Position numbers and translations under genes: made by a program. 13,703 bases of DNA from PALSA-1006 sp036171275. Its GTDB lineage: Bacteria > Pseudomonadota > Gammaproteobacteria > Burkholderiales > Gallionellaceae. The DNA lies in assembly GCA_036171275.1 (NCBI GenBank), contig JAVHQT010000053.1:1-13703 (forward strand), given 5' to 3'. The number at the start of each line of letters is the position of its first letter. Position 1 is the stretch's first letter. Below, one piece after another: positions 1 through 8,600 of the stretch. The notes beneath the pieces were generated by a model that searched no databases, was not told the DNA's origin, and saw only the letters and a list, made by a program, of their open reading frames with translations.

Positions 1-621
1 CAAACGCTGAATTTGCTGCACGTCGTGGAAATTGACCGCGATATTATTGCGCGCCTGAAAACTGATTATCCGCAAAATAAATTGGTGATTCACGAAGGCG
101 ATGCCTTGAAGTTTGATTTCACCACCTTGCCCGCGCCGCTACGCATTGTCGGCAATCTGCCCTATAACATTTCTTCGCCGCTGCTATTTCATTTTGCGGC
201 GGTCGCCACGCGCATTACCGATATGCACTTTATGCTGCAAAACGAGGTGGTGGAACGCATGATTGCCGCGCCTTCTACGCCGGAATATGGGCGGCTTTCG
301 GTGATGTTGCAATATCGTTTTCAAATGGAAAAGTTGCTGGATGTGCCGCCGGATTGTTTTCGTCCTGCACCGAAAGTGGATTCCGCCATCGTGCGGCTGA
401 TTCCGATTCCGCCTGCGCAAATTGAAGTCCGCGATGAGGTTTTATTCGCGGCGCTGGTGATGGCGGCATTTGGACAGCGGCGCAAAACTTTGCGCAATAC
501 CTTGCGTAGCTATTTGAATGATAACGATTTTTCTGCGCTTGCCATTGATTCTCAACTGCGTGCCGAGAATTTAGGCTGGCAAGATTTTGCTAAAATTTGC
601 GATTATTTGAGTCGTAAATAG
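1..621 (+). CDS. rsmA: Ribosomal RNA small subunit methyltransferase A (16S rRNA dimethyladenosine transferase), 5'-truncated by window edge
   Basis: This is the C-terminal part of the SAM-dependent enzyme that dimethylates two adjacent adenosines in the 3'-terminal hairpin of 16S rRNA during 30S maturation. The reading frame is open from base 1, so the true start lies outside the window and no start codon can be chosen. What is visible is the acidic strand-2 region (VVEID), the GDAL segment that contacts the cofactor, and the catalytic NLPYNISSPL motif at codons 52-61. The C-terminal helical domain has the typical FGQRRKTLRNTL signature. About 206 of the usual 265-275 residues are present, so the missing part is the N-terminal glycine-rich SAM loop. 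The gene ends 38 bp before yicC in the same direction and the two may be co-transcribed. The assignment is secure. Confidence 0.96.
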   Translation, partial: QTLNLLHVVEIDRDIIARLKTDYPQNKLVIHEGDALKFDFTTLPAPLRIVGNLPYNISSPLLFHFAAVATRITDMHFMLQNEVVERMIAAPSTPEYGRLSVMLQYRFQMEKLLDVPPDCFRPAPKVDSAIVRLIPIPPAQIEVRDEVLFAALVMAAFGQRRKTLRNTLRSYLNDNDFSALAIDSQLRAENLGWQDFAKICDYLSRK

Positions 622-659
622 ACGGCGCTTCCAATTTTCTGACTTCGGAAATAAAAATT

Positions 660-1529
660 ATGATGATTACGAGCATGACAGGTTTTGCTTTGGCGACTAC
701 TGAGCTTGAAATTGGCTCACTTTCGATTGAGCTTCGTTCGGTAAATCACCGATATTTAGATTTGCAAATTCGTCTGCCGGACGATTTACGCAGTTTGGAA
801 AACGGGATTCGCGAGGCGATTGTGGCGCAATTGACGCGTGGTAAAACGGAATGTCGCGTCAGTTTTAATGCGCGCCAACAAACACAGTCTGGCGTGCAAT
901 TGAATCTTGGATTGTTGTCTCAATTATCTGAATTAAATCAACAGGTTATAAATTCGATTCCGGCGGCAAAGTCGCTGTCTGTGCATGAGATTTTGCGTTG
1001 GAACGGGATGTTGGAAAGCAGCGCGCCTAATTTAAGTGTGTTGCAAGTGCCGTTGCTGGCGTTGTTGCAACAGGTTTTGCAGGAGTTCGCAGCATCACGC
1101 GCGCGCGAAGGTGAAAAACTGCAGCAGTTTTTATTGCAGCGGATGAGTCAAATTGAGTCGTTACGGATTGCGGTGATTCCGCATGTTCCAGCGGCGATTC
1201 GACAATATGAAGAAAAAATGCGTGCCCGTTTGCGTGAGGCTTTGGGCGGCGATGATGACGAGCGGGTGCGTCAGGAAATTACCTTGTATGCCAGCAAAAT
1301 TGATGTGGACGAAGAGTTGTCGCGCTTGCAAAGTCATTTAACCGAAATGCACCGTATTTTGACGCAAGGCGGTGCTGTGGGTAAAAAGCTAGACTTTTTA
1401 ATGCAGGAACTCAACCGTGAAGCCAATACGCTGGGCTCAAAATCAGTGGATGCGGAAGTGTCACGTAGCGCGATGGAGATGAAAATTTTGATTGAGCAAA
1501 TGCGAGAGCAGATTCAGAACTTGGAGTAG
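660..1529 (+). CDS. yicC: YicC/YloC family endoribonuclease
   Basis: The protein has 289 residues, the normal family length. The N-terminal YicC-like domain opens with ITSMTGFA and continues with ELRSVNHRYLD (about residues 1-155). The C-terminal DUF1732 region follows, with the conserved stretch GKKLDFLMQELNREANT near residues 240-256. E. coli YicC is reported to be an endoribonuclease acting on small RNA and mRNA; that role is taken from the family. Two consecutive ATG codons (660 and 663) leave the start uncertain by one residue, and only a weak GGAA lies upstream. In many proteobacteria gmk follows yicC. Here the gene is closed by a terminator and then an integrase remnant, so that common neighbourhood is broken. 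No defects are visible. Confidence 0.93.
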   Translation: MMITSMTGFALATTELEIGSLSIELRSVNHRYLDLQIRLPDDLRSLENGIREAIVAQLTRGKTECRVSFNARQQTQSGVQLNLGLLSQLSELNQQVINSIPAAKSLSVHEILRWNGMLESSAPNLSVLQVPLLALLQQVLQEFAASRAREGEKLQQFLLQRMSQIESLRIAVIPHVPAAIRQYEEKMRARLREALGGDDDERVRQEITLYASKIDVDEELSRLQSHLTEMHRILTQGGAVGKKLDFLMQELNREANTLGSKSVDAEVSRSAMEMKILIEQMREQIQNLE

Positions 1530-1567
1530 CACTTTTTGCTGTATCACAACAACACGCAAAACCAATT

Positions 1568-1592
1568 AAAGCCTCTAACCATGAGGCTTTTT
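1568..1592 (+). terminator. Rho-independent terminator after yicC
   Basis: A perfect 8-bp stem (AAAGCCTC with GAGGCTTT) encloses a 7-base loop. The stem's 3' side runs into a short T stretch, giving TTTTT in total. It lies 39 bp past the yicC stop and would end the rsmA-yicC transcript. Confidence 0.8.
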
Positions 1593-1637
1593 AACATCTT
1601 GCTATTGAAGCTGTGTCAGGAAAGCGCACTATTATCA

Positions 1638-1686
1638 TGTACCAAAACGTGTACCAAATGAGAATGTGATCAGAATTACTTGGTAC
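1638..1686. repeat. Two direct and one inverted copy of GTACCAA upstream of the integrase remnant
   Basis: TGTACCAAA occurs at 1638-1646 and again at 1650-1658, separated by ACG. The reverse complement TTGGTAC is at 1680-1686. The cluster lies just before the start of the dead integrase gene, where tyrosine recombinases often have arm-type binding sites, excisionase sites or their promoter. That function is inferred from position only. Confidence 0.4.
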
Positions 1687-1712
1687 GCACCACCAAACTA
1701 AATAAGGGTGAA

Positions 1713-1952
1713 ATGAGCAAGCTATCTGATATTCAAATACGCAACTGGATTAAATCAAACGAACGCTTTGATATGCGTGGTGATGGAGATGGTTTATATC
1801 TTCGATTCAGTAAAGTTGACGCAGTACCATTGTGGCGTTTTTGATACCGCTTCGACAGCAAGCCTAGGATTATGAACATCGGCAGTTATGCAGTGCTAGA
1901 TGCCAAAATGGCCGCTAAACAGGGTGGCAATATCGCTGCGCTGGCAGCCTAA
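1713..1952 (+). pseudogene. Truncated P4-type tyrosine integrase remnant (N-terminal arm-binding domain only)
   Basis: A GGG-containing ribosome site precedes an ATG at 1713. The translation begins MSKLSDIQIRNWIK and continues with GDGDGLYLRFSK, the characteristic opening of P4-type integrases (DUF4102, arm-site DNA binding). At codon 44 (1842-1844) there is a TGA where the family has Arg in a W-x-F-R-Y-R-F stretch, a simple CGA-to-TGA change. The same frame then continues as YRFDSKPRIMNIGSY, which again fits the family, and stops at 1950. The catalytic C-terminal domain (Arg...His-x-x-Arg...Tyr, normally another 300 or so residues) is absent. The gene is therefore doubly dead, with a nonsense mutation and a large 3' deletion. 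It is the scar of a genomic island or satellite phage inserted after yicC. Confidence 0.8.
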
Positions 1953-1997
1953 AAACGTCAGTTACCGGAGAGAATTGACCGTAAATTTTGGACTTAA

Positions 1998-2026
1998 CCC
2001 CTCTATTTAATATGCACATAGAGGGG
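1998..2026 (-). terminator. Perfect hairpin beyond the 3' end of ssb, probable terminator
   Basis: The 9-bp arms CCCCTCTAT (1998-2006) and ATAGAGGGG (2018-2026) pair perfectly around an 11-base loop, 28 bp past the ssb stop. The U-tract is poor on both strands, so termination is likely but not certain. The hairpin could also serve read-through coming from the integrase side. Confidence 0.5.
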
Positions 2027-2054
2027 TGTTTACATTAAAACGAAAGGTGTTGTT

Positions 2055-2513
2055 TTAGAACGGAATATCGTCGTCAAAGTTGTCAAAACTGGTTTTGGCG
2101 GGAGCGGTCGGTTTGGTAGCCGGAGCGCCACGAGGGGTGACTGGCGCTTGATTTTCGGGACTTTCGTAATTACTTGCCCCACTTGTTTTACTGCCTAACA
2201 TGGTCATTTCATTGACGATAATTTCAGTAGTGGATTTTTCAACACCCGCTTTATCCGTATATTTGCGGGTTTGCAATTTTCCTTCAACGTAAATCATCGA
2301 GCCTTTCTTCAAATACTCGCCCGCAATTTCAGCCAGCCGACGATAGAAAACGAGATTGTGCCATTCGGTTTTCTCCTGTTTTTCGCCTGATTTATCTTTC
2401 CAACTTTCCGATGTGGCTAAGCCGACATTCGTGACGGCTTCGCCATTGGTCATGTAGCGCGTTTCTGGATCGCGGCCTAAACGACCGACTAAAATTACTT
2501 TGTTGACTGACAT
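2055..2513 (-). CDS. ssb: Single-stranded DNA-binding protein
   Basis: The 152-residue protein starts MSVNKVILVGRLGRDPE, the standard SSB opening. Its OB-fold covers about residues 1-110, with the usual aromatic DNA-contact positions in the segments SESWKDK, EWHNLVFY and GKLQTRKY. A Pro/Ala/Thr-rich linker (about 110-143) leads to the acidic tip DDDIPF, which binds partner proteins such as exonuclease I, RecO and primase in known systems. Length and layout are typical of a chromosomal SSB. The ribosome site GGAG lies about 8 bases before the ATG. It is transcribed alone, opposite to both neighbours. No SOS box of the canonical spacing was found upstream. Confidence 0.97.
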   Translation of the reverse strand: MSVNKVILVGRLGRDPETRYMTNGEAVTNVGLATSESWKDKSGEKQEKTEWHNLVFYRRLAEIAGEYLKKGSMIYVEGKLQTRKYTDKAGVEKSTTEIIVNEMTMLGSKTSGASNYESPENQAPVTPRGAPATKPTAPAKTSFDNFDDDIPF

Positions 2514-2623
2514 TTTTCTTCTCCAAGTGAGTGAGTGGTCTGTTTTTACAGGTGAGTTTAAAAAGGTTATTACCGGTTTAAGGGATGGTTTTTTTACAAA
2601 ACATTCAAAAACGCCTTGGGCAG

Positions 2624-2652
2624 ATTATACTTTTGAAATGCCGGTGTTTTAG
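2624..2652 (-). promoter_or_regulatory. Possible ssb promoter
   Basis: On the minus strand a perfect TATAAT (complement of 2624-2629) lies about 110 bases before the ssb start. The -35 position at 17-base spacing reads CTAAAA, a poor match, so only the -10 element supports this call. The remaining DNA up to livM (2653-2831) shows no gene and no clear signal. Confidence 0.3.
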
Positions 2653-2831
2653 ATTGATTTTTGTGGTTTGAGTTTCAATGCCATTCAAATTGGGCGATAT
2701 TTTATGTTGAGTTCAGTGCCCAATGCCCAATGCGTTTACCTGCCGCCAATCGTTCGATCCTTAGCGTAAAATCGCACGGATAATAATTGCCTTTAAATTT
2801 AGCCCTCATTTTTAGCAGACAGAAAAAATTC

Positions 2832-3914
2832 ATGCGTATTCAAACTTTAAAACTCACTGCGCTTACGTTCACTTTATTGGTTTTTCCATTTATAACCGAT
2901 GCTTTGTTAGGGCATGGTTGGCTCAGAATTGCCGACTTTGCCTTGCTGTACATCATGTTAGCGCTGGGATTGAACATTGTGGTGGGCTATGCTGGTCTGT
3001 TGGATTTAGGCTATATCGCTTTTTTTGCGGTGGGGGCTTATACCTACGCTTTATTGGGTTCGCCACAGTTTGATTTGCATTGGTCAGCGTGGGTCGTGTT
3101 GCCTTTAGGCGGATTGTTGGCGTGTGGTTTTGGCGTGTTGCTGGGTGCGCCGACGCTGCGTTTGCGGGGCGATTATTTGGCGGTGGTGACCTTGGGTTTT
3201 GGCGAGATTATTCGGATTTTTATGAATAATTTAAATGCGCCCATCAATATTACCAATGGACCGCAGGGAATTAGTTTGATTGACCCGTTACGGATAGGCG
3301 ATTTTTCTTTTGCCGCTTCGCATGAATGGTTAGGCGTGCAATTTTTGCCGATTCATTTGCACTATTACCTGTTTTTATTGTTCACCTTGCTGGTGGTTTT
3401 CGTCTCTTTGCGATTGCAACAATCGCGCATCGGTCGTGCTTGGATGGCGATTCGGGAAGACGAAGTGGCGGCGAGTGCGATGGGCATAAACACGCGCAAT
3501 ATCAAGCTGCTCGCCTTTGCGATGGGTGCGATGTTTGGCGGCTTGTCGGGCGGATTATTCGCTGGCTTTCAGGGTTTTGTTAGTCCAGAAAGTTTTGGTT
3601 TAATGGAATCAGTCATGATTTTGTGCATGGTGGTTTTGGGCGGCATGGGCAATATTTTGGGCGTGATTTTGGGCGGGATTTTGCTCGTTATTTTGCCGGA
3701 AGCGTTTCGGCATGGCGCAGGTCCAGTACAGCTAGCCGTGTTTGGCACAGTACTAATTGATCCGGAAAGCTTAAGGATGTTGATGTTTGGTTTTGCTTTA
3801 ATTGTGGTGATGATTTGGCGACCGGCTGGCATATGGCCTTCGCAACAGCGCCGCCGAGAATTGGCATCGAACGCGAAACCGCATGAGGAATCGGTCTATG
3901 ACGCAGTTCAATAA
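2832..3914 (+). CDS. livM: Branched-chain amino acid ABC transporter permease LivM
   Basis: This integral membrane permease (360 residues from ATG 2832) should form half of the channel of a high-affinity leucine/isoleucine/valine importer. Family hallmarks are the long hydrophobic N-terminal helix, the block YIMLALGLNIVVGYAGLLDLGYIAF, and the cytoplasmic EAA-like loop IGRAWMAIREDEVAASAMGI that docks on the ATPase. Several further hydrophobic helices run to about residue 340. A TTG at 2787 would add 15 residues, but the preferred ATG gives the normal family start. The stop overlaps the livG start by 17 bp, so the two are translationally coupled. livH, the partner permease, is not upstream: ssb lies there on the other strand. 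The family call is firm, but the transported substrate is inferred. Confidence 0.92.
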   Translation: MRIQTLKLTALTFTLLVFPFITDALLGHGWLRIADFALLYIMLALGLNIVVGYAGLLDLGYIAFFAVGAYTYALLGSPQFDLHWSAWVVLPLGGLLACGFGVLLGAPTLRLRGDYLAVVTLGFGEIIRIFMNNLNAPINITNGPQGISLIDPLRIGDFSFAASHEWLGVQFLPIHLHYYLFLLFTLLVVFVSLRLQQSRIGRAWMAIREDEVAASAMGINTRNIKLLAFAMGAMFGGLSGGLFAGFQGFVSPESFGLMESVMILCMVVLGGMGNILGVILGGILLVILPEAFRHGAGPVQLAVFGTVLIDPESLRMLMFGFALIVVMIWRPAGIWPSQQRRRELASNAKPHEESVYDAVQ

Positions 3915-4671
3915 CCCCTTGTTACAACTCAGCAAAGTCAGTAAAACCTTTGGCGGATTATCTGCTTTGAGCGAGGTTTCGCTGCAAATTCAACGCGGTG
4001 AAATTTACGGGTTGATTGGTCCGAATGGCGCGGGCAAAACTACTTTGTTTAACGTGATTACCGGGTTGTATCAACCCAGTTCCGGCACCTTTACCTTCGA
4101 CGGGCACGCCTATCAACACGGGCAGCCGCATTGGTTGGCGCAAGCCGGCATCGCGCGGACTTTTCAGAATATTCGGCTATTTGCCAATATGACCGCGTTA
4201 GAAAATGTCATGGTTGGGCGGCACGTGCGCACTCAAACCGGCGTTTTTGGCGCATTGACGCGTCATCGTTTTGCTCGACAAGAAGAGCAAGAAATCGCTG
4301 CGCGCGCGCATGAACTTTTGCACTTTGTCGGCATTCGTCGCCCGCCGCACACCTTGGCAAAAAATCTTTCATATGGCGAACAACGGCGTTTAGAAATTGC
4401 CCGCGCCTTGGCAACCGAGCCCAAATTGCTCGCCTTAGATGAGCCGGTTGCCGGCATGAATGCCACCGAAACTGACAGCCTAAAAGCGCTGTTACAAACC
4501 ATTCGCGCCAGCGGCATGACCGTGTTATTGATCGAACATGACGTGAAACTTATTATGGGTTTATGTGATCGTGTTGCCGTGTTGGAATACGGTCGAAAAA
4601 TTGCTGAAGATGTGCCCGATGTTGTGCGTAATGATGCGGCGGTTATCGCGGCTTATTTAGGCGCAGATTAG
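3898..4671 (+). CDS. livG: Branched-chain amino acid ABC transporter ATP-binding protein LivG
   Basis: The 257-residue ATPase powers the Liv importer. The Walker A motif GPNGAGKTT is at 41-49 and the signature LSYGEQ at 157-162. Walker B LLALDEP has catalytic Asp181/Glu182, and the switch His is at 214 (IEHDV). Q-loop context and the NVITGLYQP and GIARTFQN stretches are typical of LivG rather than LivF. The start at 3898 is chosen because AGGA lies 8 bases ahead; an ATG at 3883 lacks such a site. Its start lies inside the livM end. livF normally follows, but here the next gene is djlA after 183 bp. LivG would therefore have to act alone or with a LivF encoded elsewhere. Confidence 0.93.
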   Translation: MTQFNNPLLQLSKVSKTFGGLSALSEVSLQIQRGEIYGLIGPNGAGKTTLFNVITGLYQPSSGTFTFDGHAYQHGQPHWLAQAGIARTFQNIRLFANMTALENVMVGRHVRTQTGVFGALTRHRFARQEEQEIAARAHELLHFVGIRRPPHTLAKNLSYGEQRRLEIARALATEPKLLALDEPVAGMNATETDSLKALLQTIRASGMTVLLIEHDVKLIMGLCDRVAVLEYGRKIAEDVPDVVRNDAAVIAAYLGAD

Positions 4672-4764
4672 ATGGTCTGCTTTTCTTAAATGCTTTATTT
4701 TGTAACCTGTTGAATATAAACAGTATTTTATTTTTATGTCGTTTTAATTGTTTGCAAGATTGGG

Positions 4765-4795
4765 TTGCCGCTGCCGCATAAGCAGTCTGTATAAT
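4765..4795 (+). promoter_or_regulatory. Likely promoter of djlA-mfd
   Basis: A perfect TATAAT at 4790-4795 follows a TTGCCG at 4765-4770 with a 19-base spacer. The spacer is slightly long, but the -10 is consensus. Transcription would begin about 50 bases before the djlA start. The remaining livG-djlA intergenic DNA is AT-rich without other clear signals. Confidence 0.5.
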
Positions 4796-4854
4796 GCGGT
4801 GTGTCGTGGCGACATTTTTAGAGGTTCCCTTCATTTACTTATTTTGGAGCGCAC

Positions 4855-5628
4855 GTGTTTAAACTTATCGGTGTCATTGTTGGTTATTTGCTACTCGACT
4901 TTTGGGGTGGATTGCTTGGTTTATTTGTTGGCGGATTTATAGATTTAGTCCGTGCGGTGGGTTCAAGTGGCATGAATCCTTTGCAAAATGCATTGCGGCA
5001 AGCGGTGTTTTTAGAAACGCTGTTTATTTCCATGGGCAAATTAGCGAAAGCCGATGGTCATATTTCGCAGGAAGAAATTGATCATGTCGAGTTGTTTATC
5101 CAAAAAATCGGCATGACAGCAGACCATCGTTTACAAGCCATTGCTTGGTTTAAACGCGGAGCTGATGCTGAATTTGATATTGAAGTGACGTATAAAAAAT
5201 TTAACGCCACTTGCGGCAGAATCCAAAATTTAAAGGAAATGTTGCTGGTTTATTTGATTGTGATGGCGTTGGCAGATGGTTTATTTCATGAAGAAGAGCA
5301 AAGCTTAATCACTGAAATTGCCACGCATCTCGGTTTTGCGCCGACCGAATTTAAGCAAATTTTAGACAGAGTAATCAATCAAGCGCAGTTTGGCGGAACA
5401 CAGGCTAATAGTGAGGTGGCATTAGAAAGTGCTTATAAAGCGCTAGGCGTGACCGCAGAAAATAGCGATGCTGACATTAAGCGCGCTTACCGCAAATTGA
5501 TGAGTCAATATCATCCTGATAAATTGATGGGGCAGGGTCTGCCGGAAGATATGATTGTTGTCGCGACAGAACAGGCGAAAGAAATTCAATTAGCCTATGA
5601 TTTAATTAAGAAAAATAGAAATCTCTAA
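4855..5628 (+). CDS. djlA: Co-chaperone DjlA (membrane-anchored J-domain protein)
   Basis: The 257-residue protein starts at GTG 4855, five bases after GGAG. An N-terminal Gly-rich membrane helix (about residues 4-28) is of the DjlA type. A TerB-like helical domain follows (about 50-165), with the acidic motifs KLAKADGHISQEEI and MALADGLFHEEEQ. A C-terminal J-domain (about 190-257) carries the HPD motif at 220-222, which stimulates the ATPase of DnaK in this family. The topology is a short N-terminal anchor with the rest in the cytoplasm. Its TAA shares one base with the mfd ATG (TAATG), so the pair is very probably translationally coupled. E. coli DjlA (271 residues) is nearly the same size. 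Nothing is missing. Confidence 0.92.
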   Translation: MFKLIGVIVGYLLLDFWGGLLGLFVGGFIDLVRAVGSSGMNPLQNALRQAVFLETLFISMGKLAKADGHISQEEIDHVELFIQKIGMTADHRLQAIAWFKRGADAEFDIEVTYKKFNATCGRIQNLKEMLLVYLIVMALADGLFHEEEQSLITEIATHLGFAPTEFKQILDRVINQAQFGGTQANSEVALESAYKALGVTAENSDADIKRAYRKLMSQYHPDKLMGQGLPEDMIVVATEQAKEIQLAYDLIKKNRNL

Positions 5629-8600
5629 TGCTGTTTTCATCTGCACATTCTCGTCCGCGTTACACACAATTACACGGTTCCGCCGACGCGCTGGCTTTGG
5701 CACAACTGGCGGCTAAGCAATCACCGCTGATTGTTATTGCCGCCAATGCACAGGATGCGCAGCGCTTGCTGGAAGAAATTCCATTTTTTGATCCTAAACT
5801 GCGCGTTCATTTGTTGCCGGATTGGGAAACTTTACCGTATGACCATTTTTCGCCGCACCAAGATTTAATCTCTGAACGCCTCGCCACGTTGCACCATATT
5901 CGCAGCAATGCCTGCGATGTCGTGCTGCTGCCGATTACCACCGCCTTGTATCCGTTGCCGCCGGTCGAGCATTTGGCGGCGTACACTTTTTTTATCAAAC
6001 GCGGTGAAAAGCTCAATCTAAACGGCTTGAAAGAACAACTCGCCGTAGCAGGTTATGCCCATGTGCAACAAGTGCTGACGCCAGGTGAATACTGCGTGCG
6101 CGGCGGCATTATTGATTTATTTGCCATGGGTAGCGTGTTGCCGTATCGCTTGGATTTGTTTGATGATGAAGTAGAAGGTATCGCTACCTTTGATGTGGAC
6201 ACGCAGCGCACCTTGTATCCTGTGCCAGAAATTCGGTTGTTGCCGGCGCGCGAATTTCCCTTGGATGACAAAGGGCAAGCGCGTTTCCGGCAAAAATTTC
6301 GAGATCGATTTGACGGCGATCCGTCTAAATCGCGTTTGTATAAAGATGTCAGCAAAGGCATTGCGCCCAGCGGGATTGAATATTATTTACCGCTATTTTT
6401 TGAGCAAACCGCCACGCTGTTTGATTATCTGCCCAAACACGCCACCGTCTGTTTGCACCACGATGTCGATGCCGCGATTGCTATCTTTAGCAAAGATACC
6501 GCCTCGCGCTACAAGCTTTTGCAAGGCGACCCGCAGCGCCCGCTGTTAGAAATTAAAGAATTGTTTTTGGACGCAGAGCAGTTTTTTACACGGCTAAAAG
6601 CCTTTGCGCGTATCGATATTGTTTCAACCCCGCAAAGCCTTGTCCGGTCAACACTGACTAACTCAGCTTGCCCTGAAATTGTCGACGGCGTAAACGATGC
6701 TCAAAGCGGAATTGCTGGAATGCCGTCCTTGCTTCGACACGTTCAGCACGAACGGCTTGATGCTCGGCAAGTGGAAGGCTCCCCGAAAAATCTCACGCAG
6801 TGCACAACTTCAAGTATTCCCAATATCGCTGTTGACCGTCGCGCCGAGAATCCCACGCACGCTTTGCAAACGTTCCTGCAAAGTTATCCGGGACGGGTGT
6901 TGTTGCTGGCGGACAGCTTAGGACGGCGTGAAATTATTTCTGGCTATTTTCGCGAATACGGACTCGCGCCGATTCCGTGTGACGATTACGCCGCTTTTTT
7001 GGCCAGCAGTGAAAAATTTATGCTGGCAACCGCGTTAATGCAAAGTGGATTTATTGAATATAATCAACAACTTGCATTTTTAACTGAAACTGAACTTTAC
7101 GCCGCTCAACCGCGCAGCCGAGCGGTGCGCGCCGCGAAAAAAAGCAATGTCGAGCAAATGTTGCGCGATTTGTCTGAGCTCAAAGTCGGCGATCCGGTGG
7201 TGCATGAACAGCACGGCATTGCGCGCTACCAAGGGCTGGTGAATCTCGATCTTGGCGAAGGCGAAAACGAATTTTTGTTGTTGCAATATGCGGGCGAAGA
7301 CAAATTGTATGTGCCGGTTTCGCAATTACACGTGATTAGTCGTTATAGCGGTGGGGCGGCGGAAACGGCACCCCTGCACAAATTGGGCAGCGGTTCGTGG
7401 GATAAAGCCAAGCGCCGCGCTTTACAACAAGTGCGCGACACCGCCGCCGAATTGTTGAACATTTATGCGCAACGCGCCACGCGCAAAGGACATGCTTTCA
7501 AGTTGACGTATCACGATTACGCGGCGTTTTCGGCGGGTTTCGGTTTTGAAGAAACCGCCGACCAAGCCGCTGCGATTGAAGCGGTATTGCTCGATTTGCA
7601 ATCGGGCAAACCGATGGACAGGTTGATTTGTGGCGATGTCGGTTTCGGCAAAACCGAAGTGGCGTTGCGCGCGGCGTTTGTCGCGGTGATGGATGGCAAG
7701 CAAGTCGCTGTACTCGTTCCCACCACGTTGCTTGCGGAACAACACTTTCAAAATTTCTCAACCCGTTTTGCTGATTGGCCAATCAGAATCGGCGAACTGT
7801 CGCGCTTCCGTTCTGCTAAAGAAGTGACGCAAGCCTTACAAGATTTGGCGGATGGCAAGCTGGATATTGTGATTGGCACGCATAAACTGATTCAAAAAGA
7901 CGTGAAATTCCATAATCTGGGACTGGTAATTTTGGATGAAGAACACCGCTTTGGGGTTCAGCAAAAAGAGCGCTTGAAAGCCTTGCGCGCCGAGGTGGAC
8001 GTGTTGACGCTGACCGCCACGCCGATTCCGCGCACCTTGGCGATGTCGTTGGAAGGGCTGCGCGATTTTTCAGTGATTGCCACCGCGCCGCAACGTCGTT
8101 TGTCGATTAAAACCTTCGTCAGCAATTTTAGTCAGGGCATTATCCGTGAAGCGGTGTTGCGCGAATTGAAACGCGGCGGGCAAGTTTATTTCCTTCATAA
8201 TCAAGTAGATACCATCGCCAACATGGCGGAAAAGCTGGAAGATTTATTGCCGGAAGCGCGCATTCGTGTGGCGCATGGGCAAATGAATGAGCGCGAATTG
8301 GAAGCGGTGATGCGCGATTTTCACCACCAGCGTTTCAACGTGTTGTTGTGTACCACTATTATTGAAACCGGCATCGACGTGCCCACCGCCAACACCATCA
8401 TCATGAATCGTGCCGACCGTTTTGGTCTGGCGCAATTGCACCAGTTGCGCGGGCGCGTCGGGCGTTCGCATCATCAAGCGTATGCGTATTTGCTGGTGGA
8501 TAGCTTGGATGGATTAACAGCGCAAGCCAAAAAACGCTTGGAGGCAATTCAGGCGATGGAACAATTAGGCAGTGGCTTTTATCTGGCGATGCACGATCTA

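Noticed and set aside
2540..2551. CTGTTTTTACAG dyad upstream of ssb as a LexA (SOS) box
   Set aside because: A LexA site needs CTG-N10-CAG; here the spacing is only six bases, so it does not fit despite the attractive position.
2787..2831. Longer livM start at TTG 2787
   Set aside because: The extra 15 residues are polar and unlike LivM N-termini, and TTG is a weaker choice than the ATG at 2832 that begins the usual hydrophobic helix.
4699..4735. Terminator after livG (CTGTT/AACAG followed by T-rich DNA)
   Set aside because: The stem has only five pairs and is AT-rich; too weak to call.
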